Source of the DNA: Blastocatellia bacterium
Lineage (GTDB): Bacteria > Acidobacteriota > Blastocatellia > Chloracidobacteriales > Chloracidobacteriaceae
Assembly (NCBI GenBank): GCA_019695185.1
Contig: JAIBAN010000060.1
Location: 1 to 50,398, forward strand
DNA: 50,398 nt
Reading direction: 5' to 3'
The notes beneath the pieces were generated by a model that was not told where the DNA came from, did not search any database, and saw only the letters and a list, made by a program, of their open reading frames with translations. Position 1 is the stretch's first letter. Each line of letters begins with the position of its first letter. Position numbers and translations under genes: made by a program. Below are positions 50,092 to 50,398 of the stretch, piece after piece.

Positions 50092-50398
50092 ATGATTTCA
50101 CGCGAACTACAAGCCACGCTCAATATTGCCGTCAATGAAGTCGTCCGGCGACGACACGAATATTTAACTCTGGAACATGTTTTGTACGCATTGCTCTTTG
50201 ACGGCACGGCCAGCAAGGCAATCCGGCGGTGCGGCGGGGATTTGGAAAAGCTCCGGGCGGACCTGGAACAGTTTTCGACCTGTGCGGCTGGAGAGAGTGT
50301 AAAGGAAGCTGGCAAAAGAATCGACAAAACGGAAAGTGAAATGGGAAACTGCGGCAGCAACCAACCAAAGAAACGGGGAAACTGCCATGAAAGCGCAC
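50092..50398 (+). CDS. clpA: ATP-dependent Clp protease ATPase subunit ClpA (N-terminal part)
   Basis: The first 102 codons of an open frame running off the window. MISRELQATLNIAVNEVVRR followed by HEYLTLEHVLYALLFD and SKAIRRCGGDLEKLRADLEQF is the Clp N-terminal repeat domain of ClpA. Adjacent clpS supports the identity. ClpA unfolds substrates for ClpP; the N domain docks ClpS. The later part seen here (residues 60-102) is low in family similarity, the linker between the two N-domain repeats. The array arm ends 5 bases before the ATG. Confidence 0.88.
   Translation, partial: MISRELQATLNIAVNEVVRRRHEYLTLEHVLYALLFDGTASKAIRRCGGDLEKLRADLEQFSTCAAGESVKEAGKRIDKTESEMGNCGSNQPKKRGNCHESA

Overview
The window looks like a stretch of chromosome from a Gram-negative (diderm) bacterium of roughly 50-55% GC. 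Lipid A and envelope genes (lpxA, fabZ, lpxD, skp, tatA, murJ) show two membranes. A secreted M2 (ACE-like) dipeptidase, a PQQ-type sugar dehydrogenase, a DUF1611 protein and large Ser/Thr-kinase, AAA, WD40 and FGE-sulfatase fusions fit Acidobacteriota, perhaps class Blastocatellia. That placement is an inference; there is no rRNA or other marker gene here.

Layout. 1-10.3 kb: hybrid histidine kinase, DUF1611 protein and pterin dehydratase, MFS exporter, polytopic membrane protein, M2 peptidase, tatA. 10.3-15.2 kb: JAMM peptidase, purine nucleoside phosphorylase, two tandem tRNA-mimic RNAs, a 243-aa protein of unknown function, a YceI protein and a secreted unknown. 15.2-20.7 kb: a two-gene signalling unit (kinase-AAA, then AAA-TM-WD40-FGE). 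20.7-28.1 kb: murJ, HEAT protein, sugar dehydrogenase, TPR membrane protein. 28.2-30.8 kb: a type II restriction-modification cassette (C5 methylase, controller, nuclease) with the tail of a broken vsr gene. 30.8-33.6 kb: a second kinase with two FGE-like domains. 33.9-38.9 kb: rnz, atpC, an oxidoreductase with a divergent HxlR regulator, an orphan mini-intein, ugd. 39.4-43.6 kb: FHA-TM-protease, alpha/beta hydrolase, SNase-like protein. 43.9-50.4 kb: skp-lpxD-fabZ-lpxA operon, thioredoxin-fold DUF255 protein, clpS and the start of clpA.

Two things stand out. First, on the minus strand at 11643-12091 are two adjacent RNA units. In each, the tRNA pieces lie in permuted order: T arm and 3' acceptor strand first, then 5' acceptor strand and D arm. 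Each has a perfect 7-bp acceptor stem and is closed by flanks that pair with one another. This is the topology of YrlA-type Y RNAs; permuted tRNA genes are the alternative. The unknown 243-aa gene ends just upstream on the same strand and is the natural candidate partner.

Second, nearly every larger intergenic gap holds a tandem array of 7-9 bp units. The array is usually followed, after a short core, by its reverse complement. About 20 copies in several sequence families are scattered through the window. They supply stop codons and short tails to flanking genes, and one lies inside the loop of a tRNA-mimic RNA.
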